A stretch of DNA of 64,000 bases, taken from positions 27,472 through 91,471 of the forward strand of contig NW_003314451.1 in assembly GCF_000143415.4 (NCBI RefSeq), given 5' to 3'. Each line of letters begins with the position of its first letter. Position 1 is the first letter of the stretch. Shown here piece by piece: positions 39,300 to 49,222 of the stretch. Both the position numbers and the translations under genes were made by a program. The DNA comes from Selaginella moellendorffii (Eukaryota > Streptophyta > Lycopodiopsida > Selaginellales > Selaginellaceae). The notes under the pieces were generated by a model. That model saw nothing but the letters and a program-made list of their open reading frames with translations. It made no database searches and was not told where the DNA came from.

Positions 39300-40916
39300 T
39301 TATCTTATGCTACTCGTACAAACAGTTCCCAGGGTACGTACGTCCGGCACAGCGCCAAGGAGGATGACGGCATCCATGGAGGAAACACTGTATGGCATCG
39401 TTGAGAGGAGCTCGCGGGCTTCGATCGCATAGCCCGATCGAGCGAGAGAGTCAATCACGCAGCAGTAGTGCTGTTTCGATGGCTTGATCTGGTAATCCAT
39501 CGCCGCGGAGACAAAGAACTGGCGGGCAGCGGCCGGAGATCCCGTGTGGCTGCACGACGCGAGCACGGAGACGAAGCACACCGCGTCGGGAAGGTCTGTG
39601 AGGAGCATCTGGTGGAAGAGATCGCGAGCGCGGGCGTAGTGATTTGGGCCATCGTGATCACTGGGATGGGACCTGTGGGCGGAGAGCATTGTGCTCCAGG
39701 AGAATCCATCGCGCTCCGGCATTCGATCGAAGAAGTGCTCCATTGCCACCAGGAGATCGCCCGATCGAGCGTGGGCTGTGAGGATCGCGTTCCACGACAC
39801 GAGGCTCTTGATGGGCATGGAATCGAACAAAGCCCGCGATTGATCGAGGCAGCCGATGGATGCGAGTAGCGAAAGGATGGAATTCCACGAGATAAGGTCG
39901 TGCTCGGGCATGCAATCGAAGATCTCCCCGGCATGATCAGCGTCTAGAGCTTTCGCGTGCGCTGCAAGGATCGAGTTCCAGGAAACAATGCTGTGCTGGG
40001 GGATCTGATCGAAGAGCGATCGGGCTTCCTCGATCCGGCCTTCCAGGCCAAATGCGGTGATTAGAGCAGTCCACGAGAAGAGATTGCGCTCCGGCATTCG
40101 CAAGAAGAGATTCTTGGCTTCGTCTAGCCTCCCGATTTGGGAAAATCCAGTGAGAATCGTGGTCCAGGAGATGAGATCTCGGCTCTCCATCGAATCAAAG
40201 AGAGACTTTACAATGTCAAGGTGTCCTTCTTGGGCATTTGCTGCGAGAACTATGTTCCAACTTCGCAAGTTCCACTCTGGCATGGATCCAAACACAATAT
40301 CTACCATTGTTACATTCTTAGTTTGTAGTGCTACTACTAGGTGTGTGTTCCAAGAGACAATGCTTCGCATTGGCATCAAATCAAAAGCATTTGCTACAGC
40401 CACAACATGCCCTGCCTCGGCAAATGCTGCTAAGAGAGAATTCCATGAGATTAGATTGGGCTCTGGCATTCTATAGAACATCCGTTTTGCTTCTTCTAGA
40501 AATCCAGCCTTTCCAAGTCCATAGATCATCGAGGTCCAGGAAATCGTGTTCCAATGAGGCATAGAATTAAAAACCCCTTGCGCCTCGCGGAGATACCCAC
40601 AGCGCATGTAAGCCGTGATCATGGCGTTGCAAGCGACGATGCTCATCGCTGGTTCTGGAATAGAATCAAAAACTAGCTTGGCAAGATCGAGATTGCCATT
40701 TTCGGAGCAAGCACACAGGAAAATCACCCAGGAGAATCTGTTCTTGCTGGAGATAGAATCGAAAACACGCTTGGCTTGATCCAGGCTGCCACAGCGCCCA
40801 TACATCTCGATCAGCCGATTGGAGTGGAGGATACCGTCGCTGGATCGATCCAATTGCGAGAACTCAAGGAGCTGCGAGTGGATTGGATGCGCTTGAGCGA
40901 GAGAATGACAATTCAT
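39300..40916 (-). CDS. Pentatricopeptide repeat protein, S-repeat array
   Basis: Intronless, 538 aa from the ATG at 40916 (MNCHSLAQAHPIHSQLLEFS). A longer reading upstream lacks ATG. About 12 repeats of roughly 31 residues are marked by ISWNSL/VSWNSI/FSWTAL tags, e.g. NLISWNSLLAAFAEAGHVVA and DLISWTTILTGFSQIGRLDE, so again an S-type array as in the gene at 18119. The end has CFVSVLASCSHTGSPAAARQ, HYCCVIDSLARSGYAIEARE and LLSTMPYSVSS, then an atypical tail that stops 17 nt before the tRNA-like sequence; the E-type end is eroded (LLGAVPDVRTLGTVCTSSIR). Organellar RNA binding is inferred from the family. Confidence 0.9.
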   Translation of the reverse strand: MNCHSLAQAHPIHSQLLEFSQLDRSSDGILHSNRLIEMYGRCGSLDQAKRVFDSISSKNRFSWVIFLCACSENGNLDLAKLVFDSIPEPAMSIVACNAMITAYMRCGYLREAQGVFNSMPHWNTISWTSMIYGLGKAGFLEEAKRMFYRMPEPNLISWNSLLAAFAEAGHVVAVANAFDLMPMRSIVSWNTHLVVALQTKNVTMVDIVFGSMPEWNLRSWNIVLAANAQEGHLDIVKSLFDSMESRDLISWTTILTGFSQIGRLDEAKNLFLRMPERNLFSWTALITAFGLEGRIEEARSLFDQIPQHSIVSWNSILAAHAKALDADHAGEIFDCMPEHDLISWNSILSLLASIGCLDQSRALFDSMPIKSLVSWNAILTAHARSGDLLVAMEHFFDRMPERDGFSWSTMLSAHRSHPSDHDGPNHYARARDLFHQMLLTDLPDAVCFVSVLASCSHTGSPAAARQFFVSAAMDYQIKPSKQHYCCVIDSLARSGYAIEARELLSTMPYSVSSMDAVILLGAVPDVRTLGTVCTSSIR

Positions 40917-41019
40917 TCGCAATTGGGAAGATTTACCAAACACTGAGCTAGTGTTTGCTAAAGATTTACCAAACAATGGGGGCCAGTGGGAACGCGAGGC
41001 CGTTTGCTAAGCTAGGCAG

Positions 41020-41030
41020 AGTATATAAAT
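41020..41030 (+). promoter_or_regulatory. TATA box, helicase gene
   Basis: AGTATATAAAT lies about 50 nt upstream of the helicase gene's first ATGs, on the plus strand between divergent genes. Confidence 0.6.
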
Positions 41031-41061
41031 TCCTCTGTCTGCCCTAGAACAGAGGTGAGGG

Positions 41062-41139
41062 ATGATGGAAGAGAAGAATGCCGTCGCTTTGCTCGTCTCC
41101 CTTCCAGGGTTTCCAGGGTTTCCAGGCGGGAGCGGCTGA
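41062..41139 (+). other. Upstream ORF overlapping the helicase start
   Basis: ATG at 41062 starts a 25-codon frame ([20 protein letters not shown], ending at TGA 41137-41139) in a different frame from the main start at 41078. It includes a tandem CCAGGGTTT repeat. If translated, it would favour initiation at the downstream in-frame ATG at 41162. Confidence 0.5.
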
Positions 41140-43921
41140 TCCATCGAGGCGCGCTCTCGCAATGGCGTCAGCGGGGTCTCCATCGGCTGCTGCTACCAAG
41201 ATGAAGAAGCCGGCGAAACCAGCTCCCAAGGTGACTCTGGAGAGCTTTGTGAGCAAGATGCTGCCTCTTCTCGAGCTGGAGAAGGTGAGTGTGTGGATTC
41301 CTCAGCGATATTTCGAGTGATTTTGTGGATGGATTCGTGTGTAGGAGGCGGAGATTGCTGCGTCTACCGAAACAATTGGAATGACGAACCCTGACGTTCT
41401 ACAGCAGCGTGGCTCGGCTGTGAAAGGATTAAAGTGTGTTGGTGTCGAGGTGAGTGGCTTGTACACTTTGCAGCTGCTTCATTTTTTTTTTTCTCGATTC
41501 GTCAGGCAGGATTGCTGGGAAAGTCTTTGCTTCTCTTGCAACCGAATTCTGGAGAGCTTCTTCCGTCTCACAAGGTACATTTCTTTACGTTCTTGTGGTG
41601 TTTAAGTGCATCATTTTCTTCATTGTTCTTGGTTGGCAGCTGTCTACACACGATGTTGTGCTTTTAAAGCCAAACAAGGGAGGCTCGGCAGCTGAATCGC
41701 TGGGTCAAGGTGTTGTCTACCGCATAAAGGTGTGGCTGGATTGTGATTTGTGGCTTCCTGATGTTTTCGCTTGTCTTTTGGTGGTAGGATAAGTCTATCA
41801 CGGTTGCTATGGATGATGTTCCAGACGAAGGCGTTAATTCGCTTCTTAGGCTGGAGAAAGTCGCGAATGAGGTTGGTACTCTAGTCACGAAGCTGATGAT
41901 ACAATGGCCTTGGTTCAGGTCACCTATCAAAGACTTAAAAGTACATTGTTGGACCTTGGCAAGGGTGTTTCAAGAGGTCCAGCAACTGATCTGGTTCCTG
42001 TGCTTTTCGGCGAGAAGCCTCCCTCGTTTTCCAAGACACATGCCACGTATGAACCTTACAACACAGAGCTTGACGAGTCTCAGGTGAGCGTTGTTGTCCA
42101 TTAGTTTGCTTGAGAAATGATCTGCATCGTATCAGGTTAAAGCTGTCAAAATGGCTCTAAGCGCACAAGATGTGATGCTACTTCATGGTCCGCCTGGAAC
42201 TGGGAAGACGACGGCAGTGGTCGAAATTATTTTGCAGGAGGTTAAGCGGGGGCTCAAAGTTCTTGCTTGCGCTTCTTCGAACATTGCCGTGGACAACATG
42301 GTGGAAAGACTCGCCTGCCACAAGTCTGTATAATTTGCATGCGTCATTGTTTTTTGAATTTTATACGCAGGGTGAAGGTTGTGCGCTTGGGACATCCAGC
42401 TCGTCTTTTGCCGCAAGTTCTTGACTGTGCACTGGATGCTCAGGCAAGCATTTTCAGTTTTCGTCAAGCTTTCTCAAAAGGGGATTCTTGCAGGTACTCA
42501 AAACCGACAACAGCTCGTTAGCCAAGGACATCAGAAAGGAGATTAGTGTAAGTCTTTCATTCCTATTGTTTTTCATGAACTGCATGGCATTCTCTTTCGT
42601 TGTCCAGGTTCTCAATGCGAAGATTCTAAAGGCCAAAGATCGAAAGAGCAGAGCCGAGCTAAGGAGAGAGCTGCGCCAATTGTCGAAGGAAGAGCGCCAA
42701 AGACAACAANNNNNNNNNNNNNNNNNNNNNNNNNNNNNNNNNNNNNNNNNNNNNNNNNNNNNNNNNNNNNNNNNNNNNNNNNNNNNNNNNNNNNNNNNNN
42801 NNNNNNNNNTCCTCTGTTGTGCTCACGACCTTGACTGGAGCCATGTCTGCACAACTGCAAAAGGTTGACTTCGATGTCGTTGTTCTTGACGAGGCTGCTC
42901 AGGCCCTTGAGACGGCTTGCTGGATCGCCATTTTAAAGGTAATACTAGTCTTTCATTCTTGTTTTGGGATAGAACGAGTGTGTTTTTACGTACTTGTGCA
43001 GGGACGAAGATGTCTTCTCGCTGGCGACCATCTCCAGCTCGCTCCAACAGTACTGAGTAAAGAAGCCGAGAAGCAAGGCTTTGGAACAACATTATTTGAA
43101 CGCCTGGCAGGACTGTATGCCAGTCAAGCCATGACAATGCTCACAGTGCAGTACCGTATGCACGAGCACATTATGGATTGGTCTTCCCACGAGCTCTATG
43201 GCGGCAAGGTCGGTACGGATTGGACTTTTTTGAAACTGACAACGAGACATGCTTTTTACCAGATTCAAGCACACGAGCTTGTGGCAAGCCGCAAATTATT
43301 CGAACTAGATGGCGTCAAGAAAACTCCTGCAACTGAGCACACGCTCGTCCTCATCGACATCTGTGGCTGCGACATGGAAGAGTCAAAGGACGAGACTGAG
43401 AGCTCTTTCAACGAAGGCGAAGCCCGCATTGCTATTACTCACGCCCAAAAACTCGTGGAAAGTGGAGTTAAGGCTATTGACATCGGAATAGTCACACCGT
43501 ATGCGGCCCAGGTATCTATATATTGTTTCAGGGTTTGTGTTGTCTCTAAGTTTCACGCAATGCAGGTGAATGTTCTGAGGCGCATGAGAAATGAGGAACA
43601 GCGTTTACTGGAAGTGGAAATCAGCACTATTGACGGTTTTCAAGGCCGGGAGAAGGAAGCAATGATAATTTCCATGGTTCGCTCCAACGATAAAAAGGAG
43701 GTATGGTTTTCTTGTTGAGGTAGCAGTGAGACTAAAAGCTTATGCTTTAGGTTGGGTTCTTGAGTGACAAGCGGAGGATGAACGTTGCAGTTACGAGAGC
43801 AAAAAGGCAATGCTGTGTCATATGTGATTCGGACACTGTGGGAAAAGATCCATTTCTCAAGCGGCTTTTGGATTATTTTGAGAAGCATGGAGAATATTGT
43901 TATGGTCTTTATTATCAATGA
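41078..43921 (+). CDS. IGHMBP2/SMUBP2-like SF1 DNA/RNA helicase (gap inside)
   Basis: Superfamily-1B (Upf1-like) helicase. Exons: 41078-41284, 41345-41449, 41506-41574, 41640-41729, 41788-41871, 41919-42083, 42136-42323, 42371-42443, 42494-42547, 42608-(gap), (gap)-42938, 43002-43208, 43263-43511, 43566-43700 and 43751-43921. Introns are 47-65 nt; the one after 42443 is GC-AG. Motifs: [12 protein letters not shown] in the N-terminal OB-like region, Walker [10 protein letters not shown] (about residues 258-266), ASSNIAVDN (Ia), [15 protein letters not shown] (II), GDHLQLAPT (III), VQYRMHE (IV), [13 protein letters not shown] (V) and NVAVTRAKR (VI). It ends [13 protein letters not shown]. The N-terminus could be [13 protein letters not shown] (possible organellar transit) or [14 protein letters not shown] at 41162. 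All helicase motifs are present, so it is probably functional if the gap hides only coding sequence. Confidence 0.92.
42710..42809. other. Assembly gap of exactly 100 N
   Basis: The run of 100 N is a standard placeholder for unknown size. It falls between the codons for KEERQRQQ and [12 protein letters not shown] of the helicase; in the family only about 10-15 residues separate these, so the true missing length may be small. Confidence 0.95.
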
Positions 43922-44600
43922 CTTAATTGCGGTTTCTCTGCTAACGTTTGAGACACATTGCCACGATCAATCTCATTGTTTCACTTGCGCTTACAGATCT
44001 ATTTCAAGCTCTTGATCCTTGACCAGACGTGTTCTCTACCTTTCTTTTATCTATGATATTTGGATTAAAAGCTTTGGTTGTGAAACATCTTTCCATTCTA
44101 TTACCACCTGCTTTCTAGTGCACCAGTAGTTCCACATCATATGCTCCAACGAGTGAGCATTCGTGCAGCCTTCTCCCCTCTATCACAAACCCGCTGCTGC
44201 AATCCTCTAATCGGGAGCCTCTGACAAAGTACCATCTCTACTGCAGAAGTGCTCTTCGGACTGGACGTCAACGATAAGCTCCCGACCTGGAACCGGCATA
44301 CCAGGTGCCAGATTTTATACCAGGGTCTCAACAAGGAGAGTCATGGGTGATGCAGCACACTTTGGACAAGCATGTTGCTGTCCCGCTGGGAAAGTCCCAC
44401 CGGTGAGCAAATTGAGCAACAGAAAGATTACATTGACAAGACAAACAGTTCTTGGCCAGTGTTGTGCAGCTGATGTCCAAGTAGATGGAACCGACTCACT
44501 CGATACAGCCATGCAGTTCTCAAACAAGCTGAAAAATTAGCTGCTGATGGATCTGGAAGAGGAATTCAAAGGAGGGGCACGATAATTCGTGGCTATATGT
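43922..44600. other. Helicase 3' flank, duplicated elsewhere
   Basis: 43922-44290 recurs at 48452-48900 and in part at 58420-58790. 44300-44580 recurs at 49558-49830, and there is an extra roughly 660-bp piece between them in that copy. A 65-codon frame (44343-44540) shared by both has no family I recognise. Confidence 0.6.
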
Positions 44601-46183
44601 TTCTTACTTAAAGATCCTTATCGACCAGTATTTTGATTCCTCAGAGGAGTTTGCTTCCCTGGGAGAGCTGCAGAAGCACACATGCTATTTTCTTGTAAAC
44701 CATAATGAGGATAGAAAAACTACGTAGATATCAAACTTGAACACCAATTTTAAGGTTTAATTCTTGCTGAAACTCTAGTCCCTAATAGTAAGTTTTCTCT
44801 GAAGCATGATTAAGAAATGATAAAAAAAAGTACTTGAAATCACTCTAAAACTACTTTATTGATAATCACTTCAGATTTTTTGTATCCCGTTATCATTATT
44901 TTACAATAATTTAAACATCAGTTTGTATTGGTGATAAGTAAAAATAATAACATTAAACTTTGATTATAAATTGAATTAGTGAAAATTTAAAAGTAGAAAA
45001 TCATGACTATTGGATTGAGGAAACTATAGCTATATTATTTACACCTCTCCTACTACAAGTTTTCTAAAGAATAAAAAGTACTTAGAGGTTTTTGGTGTAG
45101 TATTGGATATACCTAAAATATTCTTAGATATTCTGGTATATTTTACTATTTAACAAATTAGCCTTTAATTTATAAACCTTTTCAAGTTAGTAAATACCCT
45201 TTACCTTTACCCTTTGAGCAAACACCTCCATACATATTCTAGCAGTGAATCAAAATTTGAAGTTAGAATAAAAGGATTATATATTATAGTAAAAATAAGT
45301 AAATTATTTTTACTTACTTACTTAAAAAAGTTAATATGTAATTTAATATTTTCTTATGGAGTTTTTTGCTTCATGTAGAGCCAAAAATGTCAAAACAAAT
45401 GAAGTTGGATATATTGTGGCTAACACTTTATCAAAGTTTTTCAAGACTTATGCATATATTTGCCCCAACCATTTTTTACGCTTTTCGATTGGTACAATGT
45501 TAGGAAATATCACTTCTTCCACTTATAATTGCATGTGCTTCAGTTCTATATCATAAAATTTTTAATCAATTAGAAAAAGGTGTGCACTGTTGTTCATGGG
45601 TGTTTTCCTCTATACTTGAATTTGTATAAATCATCTCTTTAGTTATTTTCTTTAATTATTTACAGATATAAAAAGTATAAATATGATGCTATATACTAAT
45701 ATTATCATAATGAGATTTGATTTTAAATTCAAACCATTTCCTATTTTCTCTCTATATAAACTATGTTTATTTAGTATGGCTTAACTTGAAAATATCATAA
45801 TTTATATTATAATACTAATAATACTAATTTTCTTACCATTCAATATAAAAAATAAATCTAAAGTCTATTGTGATTTAGAAGAGTTTATTTTTCCTATTTC
45901 TTTCATGTAATATTTCAATATAAAAAAAATTAAAATTAATTTATACTAATTAAATTTTTAAAATAATAATTTTAAAAATGCCAAAAAAATTTATATATTA
46001 GATATATGGTAACTGTATTAAAAATTTAAATTTTAAATTATCTTTTATTTTATTATAAATTAGAAGTTATAACATTTAGCTATTTTTATTAATATTTATT
46101 TTAATTTTAATTTTTTTGTGTAAGTTAATAGTGTAGTCAAATATAAATCTAAATTAAAAGTCATCTTAGTTTTGTAGTATTTT
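44601..46183. other. AT-rich region without gene
   Basis: Composition drops abruptly to AT-rich. From about 45560 the text recurs at 52060-52690 (upstream flank of the second lectin-like gene). No gene. Confidence 0.55.
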
Positions 46184-46184
46184 A

Positions 46185-46194
46185 TATATAAAAG
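46185..46194 (+). promoter_or_regulatory. TATA box of lectin-like gene 1
   Basis: TATATAAAAG lies about 45 nt before the ATG; the same element is conserved at about 52698-52707 before gene 2. Confidence 0.55.
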
Positions 46195-46235
46195 GTTTTA
46201 AAACTCTTTTTATCACACTCTTATTAGTTATAGAT

Positions 46236-47102
46236 ATGAAGTATTTTTATATTTTATTCTTTTTTACATTTTGTATTAACATACAGATAATTTTTGCTCC
46301 AAAGAAGTTTCCTCCAACATTTGGAAGATTAAATATTTTAAATCAGCATGATATTAAAACAATTATTGGAGCTATTTATGGTTTAATATTTACAATTGAT
46401 CGTGCAAAAAATGATTATATTGTTCAAACATTTAGTGAACAAACTGAAGTGATTACATCACAAGGAATTGTTGATTTAATAATTAAAGTTAAGCCAAATT
46501 GTGATGGTGACGGTACTGAAACTATTAAAGGTGAGTATTTAATAGAAGGTTTTAATAGAATTGTGAGTAGTACTGTTACTAGTATTTCTGAAAATCTTTC
46601 AGACTTTTTTCAAAAAGAAACCAATAAATTTTCTATACAGTATAAACTTAGAGAAAGGTCTGAACTTTTATTAGAAAAAAGACATGAAAAATATCATACT
46701 TTATTTTTATTTTGTCGTCTTGAAAGTAGCAATTTATATTCTGGTTTTAAAATCTATAGAGATCAATTTTTAAGATCACCAAATAATAAGAATAGTTTGT
46801 TATTGGATTCAAGATGTAACCTTATCTTATATTCAAAAAATTTTAAAATTTGGGAATCTGAAACATCAAGAAATACTTATAAAAATTGCTTTTTATTATT
46901 AATGTTAAATGGTAATTTGGTTTTGTTTTATGATGAAGAAATTATATGGGATACTAAAAGTTTTTGTAAGGAAAGTCACTGTACTTTGATATCAGTGTTC
47001 ACTATTCAAAATGATTGTAATTTAGTAATTTATAATGCAAAATATCCTAATACTGTATTATGGTCGTCAAAAACCTCACATCATAAGTTCTGTTATATTT
47101 AA
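46236..47102 (+). CDS. Predicted secreted protein with C-terminal bulb-lectin-like domain, copy 1
   Basis: Intronless, 288 aa, very AT-rich codons. Residues 1-21 are a signal peptide (MKYFYILFFFTFCINIQIIF). Residues about 22-135 form an unrecognised N-terminal domain (PPTFGRLNILNQHDIKTI, VQTFSEQTEVITSQGIVDLI), followed by a linker with RERSELLLEKRHEKYHTLF. Residues about 175-285 look like a bulb-type (monocot mannose-binding/B-lectin) fold: three blocks ending in NLILY, NLVLF and NLVIY, of which the last (QNDCNLVIY) keeps the full QxDxNxVxY sugar-binding pattern, while the first two have lost Gln or Asp. It ends SSKTSHHKFCYI. Domain order (unknown plus lectin) is not one I know. A toxin, defence or carbohydrate-binding role is speculation. 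Confidence 0.75.
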   Translation: MKYFYILFFFTFCINIQIIFAPKKFPPTFGRLNILNQHDIKTIIGAIYGLIFTIDRAKNDYIVQTFSEQTEVITSQGIVDLIIKVKPNCDGDGTETIKGEYLIEGFNRIVSSTVTSISENLSDFFQKETNKFSIQYKLRERSELLLEKRHEKYHTLFLFCRLESSNLYSGFKIYRDQFLRSPNNKNSLLLDSRCNLILYSKNFKIWESETSRNTYKNCFLLLMLNGNLVLFYDEEIIWDTKSFCKESHCTLISVFTIQNDCNLVIYNAKYPNTVLWSSKTSHHKFCYI

Positions 47103-47349
47103 TTATTAAAAAGCATTATCGTTCTAGGTTTACTTAATAAAATTTAGTAATTTTAGCTAAATAATAATAACCTATCATTTGTGATCTCCTCTAACAATTA
47201 TTCAAGTAGTGGTGGAGTTGCTATTATTCTTTTAGATGTATGTAAATGTATATTTTTTTAAAATACCTGTTGCTCCTACTAATAATAATATAAAGTTTCT
47301 TAATGTTAACTGTTAAAAATAATTGATAGTTTAATTCCATATACACATC
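47103..47349. other. 3' flank of lectin-like gene 1
   Basis: AT-rich; recurs at 53612-53860. No gene. Confidence 0.5.
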
Positions 47350-47700
47350 TTCTAATCAAGCAAAGTTAGTAGAACCAGCAAAAGGAGCAGCAAGCCTGGA
47401 CAACAATCCGCTGTTGGCAGCATCACTGTTGCTGCTGGAAGACAATGATGATCCTTGGTTACTACACGAGCTCAAATTCTTGGTGGAAACGTTCCTTGGC
47501 ACGTCGACAGTGAGGCACAGATCTACATTCCCACGAAGATCCAAGTTCTCGCCTAAGATGAAATCTCTTTGGAAAGGCACTGGCCCGGAGAGAAGATTGT
47601 TGCTGAGATTGAGATGATAGATGTTGGAGAGCATACCGCAGAAAGCTCAAATCCTCACGAGCTCCGGCGATCACACTTGCATCTTGTAGGACGTGGAGGC
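47350..47700 (-). pseudogene. Leucine-rich-repeat receptor fragment, copy 1
   Basis: On the minus strand IYHLNLSNNLLSGPVPFQRD and ENLDLRGNVDLC resemble the last LRR and the NPxLCG-like cap of an LRR receptor kinase ectodomain; downstream a Ser-rich stretch replaces the membrane segment. No kinase part. The fragment recurs at 53870-54029 and 57535-57700. Confidence 0.65.
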
Positions 47701-47779
47701 ACAGAAACACCTAGCGCAGTTTGGTTCTGAGTCGTCCTCGGGTACACGTCTGATGTCATGAGGTGAGACTGACTACGAG

Positions 47780-48451
47780 AGATGCTTTCTACCAGATTCA
47801 AGCACACGAGTTTGTGGCAAACCGCAAATCATTCGAACTAGATGGCGTCAAGAACTCCTGCAACTGAGCACACGCTCGTCCTCATCGACATCTGTGGCTG
47901 CGACATGGAAGAGTCAAAGGACGAGACTGAGAGCTCTTTCAACGAAGGCGAAGCCCGCATTGCTATTGCTCACGCCCAAAAACTCGTGGAAAGTGGAGTT
48001 AAGGCTATTGACATCGGAATAGTCACACCGTATGCGGCCCAGGTATCTATATATTGTTTCAGGGTTTGTGTTGTCTCTAAGTTTCACGCAATGCAGGTGA
48101 ATGTTCTGAGGCGCATGAGAAATGAGGAACAGCGTTTACTGGAAGTGGAAATCAGCACTATTGACGGTTTTCAAGGCCGGGAGAAGGAAGCAATGATAAT
48201 TTCCATGGTTCGCTCCAACGATAAAAAGGAGGTGTGGTTTTCTTGTTGAGGTAGCAGTGAGACTAAAAGCTTTTGCTTTAGGTTGGGTTCTTGAGTGACA
48301 AGCGGAGGATGAACGTTGCAGTTACAAGAGCAAAAAGGCAATGCTGTGTCATATGTGATTCGGACACTGTGGGAAAAGATTCATTTCTCAAGCGGCTTTT
48401 GGATTATTTTGAGAAGCATGGAGAATATTGTTATGGTCTTTATTATCAATG
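47780..48451 (+). pseudogene. Helicase 3'-end duplicate, copy 2
   Basis: Copies the last three exons and introns of the helicase gene (43240-43921) with high identity. A 2-nt deletion at the KKTPA codons (GTCAAGAACTCC versus GTCAAGAAAACTCC) shifts the frame, and no upstream helicase exons are present. It then continues into the same 3' flank. Confidence 0.92.
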
Positions 48452-48954
48452 ACTTAATTGCGGTTTCTCTGCTAATGTTTGAGACACATTGCCACGATCA
48501 ATCTCATTGTTTCACTTGCGCTTACGGATCTATTTCAAGCTCTTGATCCTTGACCAGACGTGTCTCTACCTTTCTTTTATCAAATGATATTTGGATTAAA
48601 AGCTTTGGTTGTGAAACATTTTCCCACCTCTGGTTCTTACACCTGTGGAATAAAGTACCACCTGCTTTTAGTGCAGCAGTAGTTCCACAGGTGATCATTC
48701 TGACCTTGACATGTTCCAACGAGTAAGCATTCGTGCAGCCTTCTCCCCTCTATCACAAACCCGCTGCTGCAATCCTCTGGTTCATAATCGGGAGCCTCTG
48801 ACAAAGTACCATCTCTACTGCAAGGAGGTGAACCCGGTAGTGATCTTCGGACCGGACGTCTACGATAAGACGACGTCTCGACCTGGAACCAGCATACCAG
48901 GTACCACACAGGAAGTCACCACCTCCTGATCGATCTCGGACACGTGAACAAACG

Positions 48955-49200
48955 AAAATTCCACACCACCTCTCGCTTTGCGCAATCTGCATGAAGGAAA
49001 CAGAGACAGTAACACACGTCCTGAAAGCTTGCCCTGCATACACAGAATTCCGCACGCCTGACATCGACTGGAACGCGGAGACACACTCCTTGCAGATAAG
49101 ACTCGCATGGAGCTACGACGCCAAATACATATTTCACATAGGTCTCGAACAGCCACGGAAGAGAAGACGAGCAGACATGGCAAGTGACTCAAAAAAAACA
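48955..49200 (+). mobile_element. LINE-like fragment with RT-type zinc knuckle
   Basis: LCAICMKETETVTHVLKACP followed by AYTEFRTPD has the C-x2-C...H-x4-C spacing seen in the C-terminal zinc knuckle of plant LINE reverse transcriptases (ETVTHVL..CPAY). It ends near a GATA microsatellite (49200-49222), typical of LINE tails. Only about 75 codons remain; a copy with an inverted middle lies at 58820-59010. Confidence 0.45.
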
Positions 49201-49222
49201 TATAGATAGATAGATAGATAGA
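49200..49222 (+). repeat. (GATA)n microsatellite
   Basis: Five to six ATAG repeats. Confidence 0.85.

Larger units (their letters stand above)
45560..47620 (+). repeat. 2-kb duplicated block containing lectin-like gene, copy 1
   Basis: Corresponds to about 52060-54030: upstream AT-rich flank, lectin-like gene, 3' flank and the LRR-receptor fragment are all in the same order. Confidence 0.8.

Noticed and set aside
44343-44540. 65-codon Cys-containing frame (MGDAAHFGQACCCPAGK..)
   Set aside because: No family recognised, and the duplicate at 49590-49790 has broken frame; treated as non-coding flank.
47842-48249. 135-codon frame as an independent helicase gene
   Set aside because: It is a truncated copy of helicase exons 13-14 read through an intron; motifs I-IV are absent.
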